A program made the position numbers and the translations under genes. From assembly GCA_017569305.1 (NCBI GenBank), contig CP069418.1, positions 2,232,001 to 2,296,000 of the forward strand: a stretch of 64,000 bases of DNA. The letters run 5' to 3'. The DNA is from Clostridiales bacterium FE2011. Its GTDB lineage: Bacteria > Bacillota > Clostridia > Christensenellales > Aristaeellaceae. The notes under the pieces are model-generated. The model had not been told where the DNA came from, ran no database searches, and saw only the letters and a list, made by a program, of their open reading frames with translations. Positions 51,016 to 60,280 of the stretch are shown here, in pieces (positions within the stretch are counted from its first letter, which is position 1; the number at the start of each line of letters is the position of its first letter).

Positions 51016-51050
51016 AATTATGAATTATGAATTGTGAATTATGAATTGTT
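51016..51050. repeat. 7-bp tandem array (ATGAATT type)
   Basis: Five units from AATTATG to AATTGTT. On - it encodes the last residues of the RpiB-like protein (FIIHNS). Confidence 0.85.
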
Positions 51051-51648
51051 TTATTTCTTCGTTTCCATGCGTCTTTATGTACTCGATAACGTTCTTTTTA
51101 CGCAGGATGCTTTTCAGAACGGACTTGTCCAGGGAATTCAACAATTCAATTGCAGATACCTGGGAGCTGCGGCGGATGCTCTTTAGCAGTTCCGTATCCC
51201 GGAGCTTCCGGGCGGATTCTCCCTTGGGCCAGCCCTGGCCGAAAGGTTCCGAGAAAAGCCGGGCAATGGTGGCCTCAAAGTTTTCCGGTCCGGTCCAGGA
51301 GTATTCTTCTCCCAGGGGAAGGGAAACGGCGTTGCCGTTATTGATCTGGGCAAAGAGATACGCATCCGCCGGGGTGGGCGCATAGCCGCACAGCACGCCC
51401 GGGAAGCTGTTGCAGGCGAGCATCATGCCCTGGCCGGAGGAACAGCCGGTGACGATAAAGTCCACCGCTCCGCTGGCAAGCAGCATCCCGGCCAGCAGGG
51501 AGATCTCGATATAGCTGTAGCGTTCCTGCTCGTCTTCCGTGCAGCCGAAGTTGATCACTTCCGCCTCCGGGGCATATTTCCTGACGGTATTGTAGATCAG
51601 GCTGTTTTTGGAAGCCTGTGAACTTGCCTGGATGACTCCGATTTTCAT
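51025..51648 (-). CDS. RpiB/LacAB-family sugar-phosphate isomerase-like protein
   Basis: A 207-residue protein with the RpiB fold. VTGCSSGQGMMLACNSFPGV near residue 65 is the family's phosphate-binding loop (TGxSxGxGxxxxxNxxxG), and NNGNAVSLPLGE near residue 102 is the second conserved loop. RpiB/LacA proteins convert ribose-5-phosphate or galactose-6-phosphate; the exact substrate is unknown. The usual length is about 150-215. The C-terminus FIIHNS is read from a 7-bp repeat array. It follows the second GNAT gene with a 1-bp gap (TAACATG). Confidence 0.75.
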   Translation of the reverse strand: MKIGVIQASSQASKNSLIYNTVRKYAPEAEVINFGCTEDEQERYSYIEISLLAGMLLASGAVDFIVTGCSSGQGMMLACNSFPGVLCGYAPTPADAYLFAQINNGNAVSLPLGEEYSWTGPENFEATIARLFSEPFGQGWPKGESARKLRDTELLKSIRRSSQVSAIELLNSLDKSVLKSILRKKNVIEYIKTHGNEEIKQFIIHNS

Positions 51649-51649
51649 G

Positions 51650-52174
51650 TTATGCTTCTCCGTCTTCCTGCTTGTGTTTTGCCGCTGCGGAATCGTGGCT
51701 CCGGTGCAGCAGCCGCCGGATATCTCCCGAATACAGAAGGCTTTTTCCGGAGGCAGTTTCCGCGACTGCCGACAGGCCGAGCTTTTCCGCGACGGTATAT
51801 GACCGCAGATTATTCTTGTTGATATAGGCGGACAGGGTGGTGATATGATCCGGGATTCTTTCCCGGACAAACCGGAGCAGGCTGCCCAGGATGTTATACC
51901 GCACCTGGTAGTCCGGCCGGATTTCAATTTCCTCAATGAAAAGATCATGATCCCGCAGGGAGTACTGGAAGTATCCGGCCAGGGTATCCCCGTCTTCAAA
52001 AACGATGAAGGTCTTTTCGCTGAAATGCTCCTGCTGGTAGGCTTTCCAGAGGACATAATCATCCCCGGACACGGTTTCCTCGGGATGAATCAATGCCATA
52101 TTGGCGGACAAGATGGAAAACATCTCCGGGGCGTACCGATCCAGCTCCTGCAGGCTGATTTCCTTATACTGCAT
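51650..52174 (-). CDS. GNAT-type acetyltransferase-like protein
   Basis: A 174-residue protein with a GNAT-like pattern: FIEEIEIRPDYQVRYNILGSLL near residue 80 resembles the acetyl-CoA-binding strand and helix, and NKNNLRSYTVAEKLGLSAV near residue 123 fits the C-terminal region. The match is weaker than for the gene at 50541. It is cytoplasmic. It is followed by RpiB-like with almost no gap, so the two are probably co-translated. The ribosome site at the start is modest. Confidence 0.65.
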   Translation of the reverse strand: MQYKEISLQELDRYAPEMFSILSANMALIHPEETVSGDDYVLWKAYQQEHFSEKTFIVFEDGDTLAGYFQYSLRDHDLFIEEIEIRPDYQVRYNILGSLLRFVRERIPDHITTLSAYINKNNLRSYTVAEKLGLSAVAETASGKSLLYSGDIRRLLHRSHDSAAAKHKQEDGEA

Positions 52175-52181
52175 TTTCCCC

Positions 52182-52805
52182 TCACTTTGCCTTCGGCAGG
52201 CTCCAGCGGAAGCGGGCTGCCAGCAGGCGGAGGACGACGGTCAGGGCCGCACCGGCGATCATAGCGGTGACAGAGCCGGTATAAGGCCAGAGCAGGGCAC
52301 AGGTCCACGCCCCGATGATGGAGGCGCAGGCATAGAAGTGCTTGATGAAAATATAGGGCGTGTTCCCTGCAAACACATCCCTCAGGATGCCGCCGCCCAC
52401 ACCGGTGAGCACACCGACGAAGGTGATCAGGAACAGGTTCCGTTCCGGCATGGCGGCAGTGGCCACCTGGACGCCGACCACGGTGAACAGTCCCAGGCCG
52501 ATGGAATCCATGATCAGGATCACAGCTTCATAGAACTTCTTCCCGTGTTCAAAGACGTTCCGGATCGCCGGAATGAAAACCAGGATGCTGACGACGATGG
52601 CAGTCGCCGCGAAGGCAGGATTCTGGAAAGCCGCGGGCGGGGTGATGTTCAGGATCAGGTCCCGCAGGATACCGCCTCCGACAGCCGCCGTGAGGCCCAG
52701 AATGCTTACGCCGAAGATATCCATTTTTTTCTGAATGCCGACAATCGCGCCGGAAATCGCAAAGGCTATGGTACCGATGATTTCCAGGATAAAAAGGATC
52801 TGCAT
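52182..52805 (-). CDS. TRIC-type cation channel family protein (UPF0126)
   Basis: A 207-residue membrane protein with seven hydrophobic helices in two similar halves. Each half contains the VGGGILRDL/VGGGILRDV motif, the signature of the TRIC/UPF0126 family of trimeric channels that conduct monovalent cations. ATG 52805 has GGGAGGAG upstream; a longer frame to 52949 is not supported. It is a single-gene unit facing the surface-protein gene. Confidence 0.87.
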   Translation of the reverse strand: MQILFILEIIGTIAFAISGAIVGIQKKMDIFGVSILGLTAAVGGGILRDLILNITPPAAFQNPAFAATAIVVSILVFIPAIRNVFEHGKKFYEAVILIMDSIGLGLFTVVGVQVATAAMPERNLFLITFVGVLTGVGGGILRDVFAGNTPYIFIKHFYACASIIGAWTCALLWPYTGSVTAMIAGAALTVVLRLLAARFRWSLPKAK

Positions 52806-52985
52806 GACCCGCTCCTCCCGCTGGGATATTTTCGGTGAGAGTATAACACAAAGCGAAACGCCTGGGTAGGGAAAGGAAAACGCATATTTTGATGTTGAAA
52901 TTATAAGAAAGAGTATGTACAATATTTGTGATTTGCGGTTTCCGGGCAAAGCACCGGTGCTGCCGCGTGAAAAGAGGACACAGAA

Positions 52986-55217
52986 ATGATCAACAGGACA
53001 AAGGTTCTGGCATGCCTGCTGCTATGCCTTGTTTTTGCTGCAGCCTGCACCGCCGCACTGGGAACATCCGCGACTCAGTATCCTCTCTGGATTGGTGGAA
53101 CACAGGTTACCGATGAAAACTGCGGCAGCCTGGAGGAAAACCACTGGAAGTATGACCCCTCTTCCCATACCCTCACCTTGAAGGACTACAGCTACAACGG
53201 GCTGGGGTATGAGTATACAGCCGGCAGAAACGCCGCGATCTACTATAACGGCACCGATAACCTGACAATTCTCCTTGAGGGGACAAACTCCGTGATCCAG
53301 GGCAAGGAATGGGCCTATGATGAGGATAACGTCATCAGGAGCGCCAAAGCCGATTGTACTGTAACCATCGGCGGTTCCGGCAGCCTGAATGCTGAAATGT
53401 ACGACACCTGGGGCGGCCCGGCAATCATCTGTAACGGTCCGCTGGTCTTCAGCGGCGGTTCAGTCAAAGCGATTGGCGGAAGCGGCGGCATCAGCGCTTC
53501 CAAGGTCACGATCAAAAAAGAGATTGTTTCTGTGGAAACACAGGCCTTCCTGGATAGCGGAAAAGCCTTTTCCGGTACCGTGGTCAATGAGGTGTCCGGC
53601 GTGGGTTATGACCGGTGGAAACAGCCGACAGGCATACCGGTTGATAAGACGGGAAAAACGCTGGACTATAAAGAAGCGGGTTTCCCGTCCGTGCAGTTTA
53701 AACTTGTCTATGATCCCAACGGCGGCTTTGGCACTATGGAATCCGAAACGGTCAGTGAAGGCGGAAAGGTGGTGCTTCCGGATTGCGGCTTTGAACCGCC
53801 GGAGGGAAGGAAATTCAGCCATTGGGAAGTCAACGGCGTGGATCTGATCGGTGAAGTGGGAACGGAAGTACTGATTACCCGCTCCTGCGCAGTAGACGGA
53901 GTGATCAAGGTAAAAGCGATATGGCCGGAAAAACCTTCTGCAACCGTCAAAACCGTGCCCCAGGGGCAGGATAAAAACTATACGGGTTCGGCTGTTGCGC
54001 TTGTTACCGCCGGGAAGGCTGAGGACGGTACGATGCAGTATATTCTCGGCAAGAACGCGGAAGATGCTCCTGTTTTCGGCTGGGGCGAAGAGATTCCAAC
54101 AGGTATCGATGCGGGAACCTATTACGTCTGGTACCGGGCGGCCGGCGACAGCACCCACAGCCATTCCGGCAGGAAGTGTGTCACAGTGGTTATCAGCCCC
54201 AGAGCGGTTTCCGTGACAGCGAAAGCCCAGACAGTTACGGAAGGCAGCCAGCCTGAAACCGGCGTAGGCTATGTGGATGCGGACGGCCTGGCAGACGGCC
54301 ATACCCTCAGCGCGGTTACGCTGAAAGTGGAAAACGGGAAAATCGTTCCGTCCGCGGCCCGGATCACGGACAACGAAGAGCAGGATATGACCGGCAATTA
54401 CGATATCAAGTATGTACCGGGCAGCCTGACGGTCCGGGACGGGGTCAGCGTGAAGGTTATCTTCCGCGTGGTCAACGGTGAATGGGACCAGGGCGGCAGC
54501 GATGACATGGAAGCCGTGCTGACCGGCTTCGAAGGGGATACGCTGAAACTGAAGACGGAGCAGATTCCCGGCGCCGGCACAAAACCTGCCGCCAGCTGCA
54601 AGGCCGGCAGCTGGGACGTGACGCCGGATACGGAAACGGTACTCACTCAGGACACCGTCTATGTTTATACCTATGAAGAGGATCCGGTTTATTCCGTTAC
54701 AGCGGAAGGAGACGGGTATATCCAGGGCAGCGGGAAAGACTTTGTTTTTACGGTTAAGCGCAGCATCCGGGACGCGGTGACATTTGACAGCTTTAAAAGC
54801 GTCACCGTGGATGGGAATCCTGTCGGCGAGGGAAATTACAGCAAGACCGCGGGCAGCCTGGTCCTGACGCTGAAGGCAGGGTACCTGGATTCGCTGGCCG
54901 CCGGAGAGCACAAGATCGTAATTACCTTTGAAGACGGAGAGGCGGAAGCGACCCTGACCGTCAGTCAGGCAGCGCCTGTTACAACCGCGCCGGCTACGGC
55001 TTCCCCGACGGTCTCTCCGACGGCTTCCCCGACGATATCCCCGACGGCATCCCCGACACCTTCTCCTGCGCCGACTCCGGCTCCGACAGCAACACCGCGG
55101 CCGGTGCCGAAAACCGGCGATAACGGTCAGCCGATGATATGGATCGGCCTGATCCTGTTCAGTCTCCTGGGACTGCTTCTGTGCAGTGCGGCATGGAAAG
55201 CCTCCCGGAAGAAATAA
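52986..55217 (+). CDS. cell-wall-anchored surface protein with beta repeats and PKTG signal
   Basis: A 743-residue surface protein. After signal peptide LLLCLVFAAACTAALG, an N-terminal domain with carbohydrate-binding or beta-helix traits runs to about residue 240. An InlB-type Listeria-Bacteroides repeat follows (YDPNGGFGTMESETV, about 241-310). An MBG-like domain (AVSVTAKAQTVTEG) lies at about 400-495. A Pro/Thr/Ser/Ala-rich linker (about 660-706) leads to PKTGD at 708-712, then a hydrophobic helix and a KK end, i.e. a sortase substrate. Only the signal peptide and the anchor are clear; ligand unknown. Confidence 0.85.
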   Translation: MINRTKVLACLLLCLVFAAACTAALGTSATQYPLWIGGTQVTDENCGSLEENHWKYDPSSHTLTLKDYSYNGLGYEYTAGRNAAIYYNGTDNLTILLEGTNSVIQGKEWAYDEDNVIRSAKADCTVTIGGSGSLNAEMYDTWGGPAIICNGPLVFSGGSVKAIGGSGGISASKVTIKKEIVSVETQAFLDSGKAFSGTVVNEVSGVGYDRWKQPTGIPVDKTGKTLDYKEAGFPSVQFKLVYDPNGGFGTMESETVSEGGKVVLPDCGFEPPEGRKFSHWEVNGVDLIGEVGTEVLITRSCAVDGVIKVKAIWPEKPSATVKTVPQGQDKNYTGSAVALVTAGKAEDGTMQYILGKNAEDAPVFGWGEEIPTGIDAGTYYVWYRAAGDSTHSHSGRKCVTVVISPRAVSVTAKAQTVTEGSQPETGVGYVDADGLADGHTLSAVTLKVENGKIVPSAARITDNEEQDMTGNYDIKYVPGSLTVRDGVSVKVIFRVVNGEWDQGGSDDMEAVLTGFEGDTLKLKTEQIPGAGTKPAASCKAGSWDVTPDTETVLTQDTVYVYTYEEDPVYSVTAEGDGYIQGSGKDFVFTVKRSIRDAVTFDSFKSVTVDGNPVGEGNYSKTAGSLVLTLKAGYLDSLAAGEHKIVITFEDGEAEATLTVSQAAPVTTAPATASPTVSPTASPTISPTASPTPSPAPTPAPTATPRPVPKTGDNGQPMIWIGLILFSLLGLLLCSAAWKASRKK

Positions 55218-55223
55218 AAATAT

Positions 55224-55263
55224 AAACGGAGACAAGGAAACGAATCCTTGTCTCCGTTTTATT
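55224..55263. terminator. bidirectional terminator between convergent surface genes
   Basis: AAACGGAGACAAGGA pairs with TCCTTGTCTCCGTTT, with TTATT after on + and A-rich sequence on the - side. Confidence 0.85.
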
Positions 55264-55274
55264 ATGCGGCAGTT

Positions 55275-57149
55275 TTACCAGGTGAAGCTGAAGCGGGCGG
55301 CCAGCACGGGCATGTTGTCCTTCACGGCAACAAAATCCCCGTAAATCTGGTACTTACAGCCTTTCTCCCAGTGGAATTTGTCCGCGTCAGGGCTTTCGAT
55401 GATGACCGGCAGGGATTCGCCGTCATCGCCGGTGTTGATCAGTATGGTCAGCGGGTTTTCGGAAAGGACCTCCTGTACCATGCCTTTGATACAGAATGAC
55501 TGGTTGAGAATGCTGTCCGGATTGTTCTGTATTAAGGTGTAGATTTCAGGGGTGAATGCCCATGCCTTCTGGGTGTAATCTGAAGGTGAGAGCTCACCGG
55601 AATCGCCTGACGGCCTTTCGGGTGCGAGACAGATATGGCAGGTCCTCAGTTCCTGGTACTGCGGGTCGTTCACTTCCGAATAGCGGAAGGTACCCTGCAG
55701 CGGAAGAAACTTCGGATTGACTGTTTTGCAGTTCGGATCCAGATGGTATTTTGATCCACCCTCCGGATTGTAATACAGGATGGTGTCTCCGGTGATTTCC
55801 GCAGCAGGAGCGGGCGTCTGCTCCGGCACCGGGGCTGATTCCGGTATTTCATTGGTTGCCAGACTGGCAGGATCGACATACCAGAGGCCGTCTTTTTCCA
55901 GGACCATGGAGATCATGTAAAGATATATCCTGTGAGGTTTACCGATGTTCGAGTCTATTTCAATATTGCATGATGCAGTACAGGATTTATTGTCAGGAGC
56001 TTTTAAAAGAGCGTTGAGTTTATAAGTGACAGCTGTCCTGTTTTTAAGAACCGCAAGCAGCGAAGCCTGGGGGTTTTCCTGCTTTGATTTCCAGTCGGAA
56101 GTGCAGTAGTTTACCATGCTCGGGCAATCGTTCGCGGACCAGAAAAGGATGAACTCATTCAGGCGGTTTTTTATTTCTGCATCTATGATATCCCCGGCAG
56201 TGCCGGCCGCTGCCCCATCAGGGGCGGGCGTCAGCTCCGGCACCAGGGTCGGTTCCGAGGTGTAATTTGCCACAATACTGGCAGGATCGACATACCAGAG
56301 GCCGTTTTCCAGAACCATTGAGATTTGGTACTCGTATGTCTTGTAGTCTTTTCCGGTATGCAGATCGGCTTCAACATTACACGCAACAGACCGGGTCGTA
56401 TCCGCCGGGGATCCGGAAACAGAGACCAATTCATAGACTATGGGCGTCCTGTTTTTCAGGATGCCAAACAGGGACATTGCCGGATCTTCCTGCTGCGCTG
56501 CCCATTCGGAAGAGCAGTATTTCACCATGCCCGCAATATCGTTTTCACTCCACAGGCACATGAATTCATACAGGCGCATTTTTAAGGACTCATCCTGCGC
56601 TTCTTCAGGGGCGGGCGTCAGCTCCGGCACCAGGGTCGGTTCCGGTATTTTATCAGTCTCCAGACTGGTGGGCTCGACATGCCAGAGGCCGTCTTCTTCC
56701 AGCACCATGGTGATCAGCATGTTGTATGTCTCTGGTATTTTGCCGGTGTTCCAGTCTATATTAACATTGCACTCTGCATACCGGACTGCAGCGTCAGGAT
56801 CTCCGGAGACAGAGAGAAGTTCATAGTATTGGGGCCGTCTGTTTTTCAGGATAGAGTACATCGATGCCTGGGGATTATCCTGCTTTGCCTGCCAGTCGGA
56901 TGTGCTGTAGTAGACCATACCAGCAATATCCTGTTCGTACCAGAGAGACATAAATTCATACAGGCGGTTTTTTAATTCACTATCCGGATCGTCCGGTACT
57001 TTTGAAAAGAGATCCCTGCCGGCCATTTCGCAAGCCACCCGATCATACAGGGCTTTCAGTTCCTCGTCTGTCAGACTGGAAAGATCTTCCGCCAGGGCGG
57101 TTGATACCAGCAAAACCATGGCTAAGACCAACAGAATAATCTTTTTCAT
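55275..57149 (-). CDS. secreted protein with three tandem repeats of about 115 residues
   Basis: A 624-residue secreted protein with signal peptide LLVLAMVLLVSTALAE. Three similar units start near residues 56, 188 and 326, each with RLYEFM-type opening, then WxxxQxxPxxSxxxxLKNR and YxxSMVLE/DGLWYVDPAS-like ends; EPTLVPELTPAP linkers separate them. A final domain holds a possible metal site (HLDPNCKTVNPK with CHICLAPE). Each unit may be a SnoaL-like or copper-like sensory fold, but I recognise no family. AAGGAG precedes the ATG. Repeat similarity indicates internal duplication. Confidence 0.75.
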   Translation of the reverse strand: MKKIILLVLAMVLLVSTALAEDLSSLTDEELKALYDRVACEMAGRDLFSKVPDDPDSELKNRLYEFMSLWYEQDIAGMVYYSTSDWQAKQDNPQASMYSILKNRRPQYYELLSVSGDPDAAVRYAECNVNIDWNTGKIPETYNMLITMVLEEDGLWHVEPTSLETDKIPEPTLVPELTPAPEEAQDESLKMRLYEFMCLWSENDIAGMVKYCSSEWAAQQEDPAMSLFGILKNRTPIVYELVSVSGSPADTTRSVACNVEADLHTGKDYKTYEYQISMVLENGLWYVDPASIVANYTSEPTLVPELTPAPDGAAAGTAGDIIDAEIKNRLNEFILFWSANDCPSMVNYCTSDWKSKQENPQASLLAVLKNRTAVTYKLNALLKAPDNKSCTASCNIEIDSNIGKPHRIYLYMISMVLEKDGLWYVDPASLATNEIPESAPVPEQTPAPAAEITGDTILYYNPEGGSKYHLDPNCKTVNPKFLPLQGTFRYSEVNDPQYQELRTCHICLAPERPSGDSGELSPSDYTQKAWAFTPEIYTLIQNNPDSILNQSFCIKGMVQEVLSENPLTILINTGDDGESLPVIIESPDADKFHWEKGCKYQIYGDFVAVKDNMPVLAARFSFTW

Positions 57150-57281
57150 ACTGTAAAACTCCTTTACAAGTCTTCGTCACCGGTGTTTTTCCGGGCGATG
57201 TTGCTCTGGGGGAGGTTCCTTACATTCTAACGATTGAACTGCCGGTTTTGTTCCTTACGGGGATCCCGACCAGGGCGGGGC

Positions 57282-57309
57282 AAAAAAAACACGCCATGAA
57301 TGGCGCGTT
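57282..57309 (-). terminator. terminator after 57335
   Basis: AACGCGCCAT pairs with ATGGCGTGTT, followed on - by eight T. Confidence 0.85.
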
Positions 57310-57334
57310 ATCTGGTAAGGGCTGAATTCATTTG

Positions 57335-58387
57335 TTATTCCACTGCGGGAAGCACGATCTGCTCCGCGACAGCGGCCAGGTCCAGGCCGTCCACGTCATG
57401 GGCGAGCACGGCAAGGGAATGCATGGTACCCGTGGTGTTGTCATACCACAGGACGCGCTCCACTGTATCCCCGGTTTCGGTTTTCGCCTGGCCGATCAGG
57501 CCGTTGAATCCGGCAACCGTTACAGACTCCTGGTTTTCCCAGGTGTAATACAGTCCGGAGATGTCCGGCATCTCGCCCACATCCAGGGCAACAGGCTGGG
57601 CGCGGAAGGTATAGTCTCCGCCCTTCATGATGAACTGCATTTCCGCCAGACTGGCGGCAGCAAACCAGCGATAAGCCGTTTGTTCCGCGTCCTTCGGCGC
57701 GTGGAACATGATCCCGATGGTGTTCTGCAGCTCTTCAGCGGTCATGACTTCCCAGGGATTGGCCATGGATGCGTCCTGGATATCTGTGATGGCGGCGGAC
57801 TGATCGGGCTCGGACTTGAAGCCTTCAAAACCGCTGTTGTTCTTGACGCTGTAGAAGTACCAGGAAGGCAGAACGGTGAGATCAAAGGCATGGGCAAAGA
57901 ACTTCATTTCATCCGTGAAGCTGTCCACCGGGGTGCCCGGTTTGTACAGCATCATTTCATCTCCGGCGCTGAGACCGTAAACGTCGGTATAAATATATTT
58001 GCATCCGTCCTCAAAGACTTCCTTGCCATTGGGTTCGGTATAGCTCAGTTCATCCACACGGAGCTTCCAGGAGTTTTCATCCACCTGCTCCACAAGGGAC
58101 ATTTTGCCGGAGAAGGAGCAGATATAGACGGTACCGTTCGGATAGGCTTCCGCTTTATCTCCCATATCGCTGTCATGGTAGTCTCCGCTGAAGGAGCCGT
58201 CCGGCTGGATTTTGAGATCCGTGCTCCAGGCGCCGGCGCCGCTGCAGAAACTCCAGGTCATCCCGTTAAACTGCGCAAAGAATGTATCGTTTCCTTCCGC
58301 GAAGGCAGAACCCATGATCAGGACAGCGGCCAGCAGAACACCCAGGAGCCGCATGAGAATAGATTTTCCGTGGTGATTGATGAACAT
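57335..58387 (-). CDS. secreted protein of unknown function
   Basis: A 350-residue secreted protein. The N-terminus has an extra basic lead (MFINHHGKSILMR) before signal helix LLGVLLAAVLIMGSAFAE. A beta-rich domain follows (DLKIQPDGSFSGDYHD), then FFAHAFDLTVLPSW and an all-new C-terminal part ending LDLAAVAEQIVLPAVE. AAAGGAGG precedes the ATG at 58387, with three other in-frame ATGs upstream lacking a ribosome site. It is a single unit with a strong terminator. No known family recognised. Confidence 0.7.
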   Translation of the reverse strand: MFINHHGKSILMRLLGVLLAAVLIMGSAFAEGNDTFFAQFNGMTWSFCSGAGAWSTDLKIQPDGSFSGDYHDSDMGDKAEAYPNGTVYICSFSGKMSLVEQVDENSWKLRVDELSYTEPNGKEVFEDGCKYIYTDVYGLSAGDEMMLYKPGTPVDSFTDEMKFFAHAFDLTVLPSWYFYSVKNNSGFEGFKSEPDQSAAITDIQDASMANPWEVMTAEELQNTIGIMFHAPKDAEQTAYRWFAAASLAEMQFIMKGGDYTFRAQPVALDVGEMPDISGLYYTWENQESVTVAGFNGLIGQAKTETGDTVERVLWYDNTTGTMHSLAVLAHDVDGLDLAAVAEQIVLPAVE

Positions 58388-58474
58388 CTTACACATTCCT
58401 CCTTTAACCTTAAGCATGTTCATCAATATAACGAAGCAATCCTCAATTTTTGTCCCGGACGGGCGGAGGTCTTG

Positions 58475-58945
58475 TCAGGAACGGGCGGAACGCTGTGTTT
58501 CGGCAGGGCCGGAATCATTGTTGTTTTCGGTTTTTGTGTTCATCAGGGGATAGAGGCGGGGTTCACCCGCAGCCTGTGCGTTCTGAAGGGACGCTCTCCG
58601 GGCGGCGTTTCTCCGTGCCTTGCGTGAAATTCCGTTTTCCTGGTCCTCATCCTCTTCAGGGTCGGGACGGCGCGAATGATTTTTCCGGGCAGTCATATAC
58701 AGATAGAAACCGATCAACACGCCGCAAAGCACACTGATAAGAATGAAAGCCGCGGGATGCTCAACCGCGAATGATTTGACGCCGTTGTTTTTTTGGCTGA
58801 TCCCGATGGCTATCCCTGCTGTAATGATCACAATGAGGAAAAAAATCCAGGCGCCCCGCTCAATTCTGCGCCGCATTATATTGTCACGGGCTGCGGCAAG
58901 GGAACGCCGCTGGGCGGGGGACATCCTTTTTTTGCGGGCTGCCAT
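58475..58945 (-). CDS. small membrane protein with two helices and long basic tails
   Basis: A 156-residue protein. The first 30 residues are strongly basic (AARKKRMSPAQRRSLAAARD). Two helices follow, about 33-51 (WIFFLIVIITAGIAIG) and 67-84 (FILISVLCGVLIGFYLYM), then a long charged tail. No family recognised; the basic ends suggest interaction with nucleic acid or phospholipid, which is speculation. It stands between two secreted-protein genes. Confidence 0.6.
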   Translation of the reverse strand: MAARKKRMSPAQRRSLAAARDNIMRRRIERGAWIFFLIVIITAGIAIGISQKNNGVKSFAVEHPAAFILISVLCGVLIGFYLYMTARKNHSRRPDPEEDEDQENGISRKARRNAARRASLQNAQAAGEPRLYPLMNTKTENNNDSGPAETQRSARS

Positions 58946-59109
58946 TTCGGGACGCTCCTTTCATCAGGTACGGGGTGAATATTTACCGTAAGAAAGATAG
59001 CATACTCACATGATGAAATAAAGCACAGAGGGCGAAAAATAAAACTGCATATTATTCCGCGGGCATGAAAAAGCGCCGATGATGAAAAACAGCATGCCGG
59101 GAGAACCGC

Positions 59110-59766
59110 TTACTGCCAGGGCACGTAATACCGCTCAATGGAAGCCAGTGCTCCTTGGCCGTCGAAGACCACATACACATTGTTTGTTGTGAAACCGACG
59201 CCGTCGTATTCTGCTTCTTCCCGCAGGATCCGCAGGAACTCTTTCGCGGTATAAACGGCGGGAAGCGGGAGCGGGCCTCCCAGTGTATCAATATCATCCA
59301 GGAACAGGAGGGAATCCGGCACAGGCACCTGAAGCTCTGCCAGCGACGTCCAGAAATAATCATTGTAATACATCGGCCGGTAGTTCCTGTCGTCAGTGGA
59401 ATCCTGAACCAGCCAGAGTGTGCCCTCTTCGTATTCGTAACTCCCACCGTTGATACTGATACTCAGTACGTCATCCTCAATGGACTTCACCGGGATTTCT
59501 TTTCCCTGGGAGTAGATGGCGTCGCCGACTTTCAGGTTTTCAACTTCCTCGGCGGAAAACACTTCGGGTATGATCAGCTCCAGGGTAAGCGAATTGCTAT
59601 CCGGATTATATCCGAGGATCCTGGCGTTCACGGCGGTACAGGCCAGGTTGTCCGGATCCACCGACGTGGCCATGGCGGTAATGCATGTTCCCGCGGAAGC
59701 GGAAGAGCAGAGGATGAGGGCCAGCAGGAGAAGCAGGAAGCCGGTGAGTCGGCTGTGGATTCTCAT
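59110..59766 (-). CDS. secreted protein of unknown function
   Basis: A 218-residue secreted protein with signal peptide TGFLLLLLALILCSSASAG. The mature part contains LILGYNPDSNSLTLELIIP-like strands (ARILGYNPDSNSLTLEL), then DAIYSQGKEIPVKSIEDDVLSI; no known catalytic motif. Near the end, EFLRILREEAEYDG is a short helix. GGGAGG precedes the ATG at 59766; the frame to 59814 adds 16 residues. It is the last of the 10-kb bacterial run and is divergent from the phage gene at 59864. Confidence 0.65.
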   Translation of the reverse strand: MRIHSRLTGFLLLLLALILCSSASAGTCITAMATSVDPDNLACTAVNARILGYNPDSNSLTLELIIPEVFSAEEVENLKVGDAIYSQGKEIPVKSIEDDVLSISINGGSYEYEEGTLWLVQDSTDDRNYRPMYYNDYFWTSLAELQVPVPDSLLFLDDIDTLGGPLPLPAVYTAKEFLRILREEAEYDGVGFTTNNVYVVFDGQGALASIERYYVPWQ

Positions 59767-59863
59767 ATGGATTGACCTCCCTGTTATTCGATAACTTTGT
59801 ATCCGTAGGTGCATGGTAACACATTACGATCAAAAAGGGAATGAAATCTGTGAAGGAGGGGTT

Positions 59864-60247
59864 ATGGACATTACTTCTGCCATTTTTGATCCGGAACTGG
59901 GCTGTACAGCCTTTACCGTAGAGCGGATTACCTATACCCGGAGCCGGGAGGGGACAACCGCCTGCAGCCGGACGATACAGGCAACGGGCTGCATTCATCC
60001 CGGAACGCCGGAAATGCTGAAACTGCTGCCGGCGGAGGAGCAGCAGGAGACCTTTATTGTGATTTATACAGATTATATCCTGAGCACAGGCACTCCGGGG
60101 GAGGACGGAGCGTCCTTTGATGCGCCGGACCGGATTCACTGGAGCGGGCAGGCCTGGCGGGTGGTGAAGATCCGGGACTGGCAGGGCTTCGGCTATGTGC
60201 AGGCCTGGGCAGTACGGATGCCGGAAGACAAAGAAAACCGGGAGTGA
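59864..60247 (+). CDS. phage head-closure/neck-like protein
   Basis: A 127-residue protein of the kind found between connector and tail terminator genes. MDITSAIFDPELGCTAFTVERITYTRS (short parts) is followed by FIVIYTDYILSTG and a Trp/Tyr-rich end, WSGQAWRVVKIRDWQGFGYVQAW, typical of small beta-barrel head-closure proteins. GAAGGAGG precedes the ATG at 59864, one of the best ribosome sites among the phage genes. Its stop lies inside the hairpin that also terminates the HU gene. Confidence 0.72.
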   Translation: MDITSAIFDPELGCTAFTVERITYTRSREGTTACSRTIQATGCIHPGTPEMLKLLPAEEQQETFIVIYTDYILSTGTPGEDGASFDAPDRIHWSGQAWRVVKIRDWQGFGYVQAWAVRMPEDKENRE

Positions 60248-60260
60248 TGATCACTCCCGG
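60237..60260 (-). terminator. HU terminator inside the phage gene's 3' end
   Basis: CCGGGAGTGA with TCACTCCCGG forms a perfect stem (60237-60260), followed on - by TTTTCTTTG. It overlaps the last codons of the gene at 59864. Confidence 0.75.
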
Positions 60261-60280
60261 CTGTTTATGAGATGATTGAA

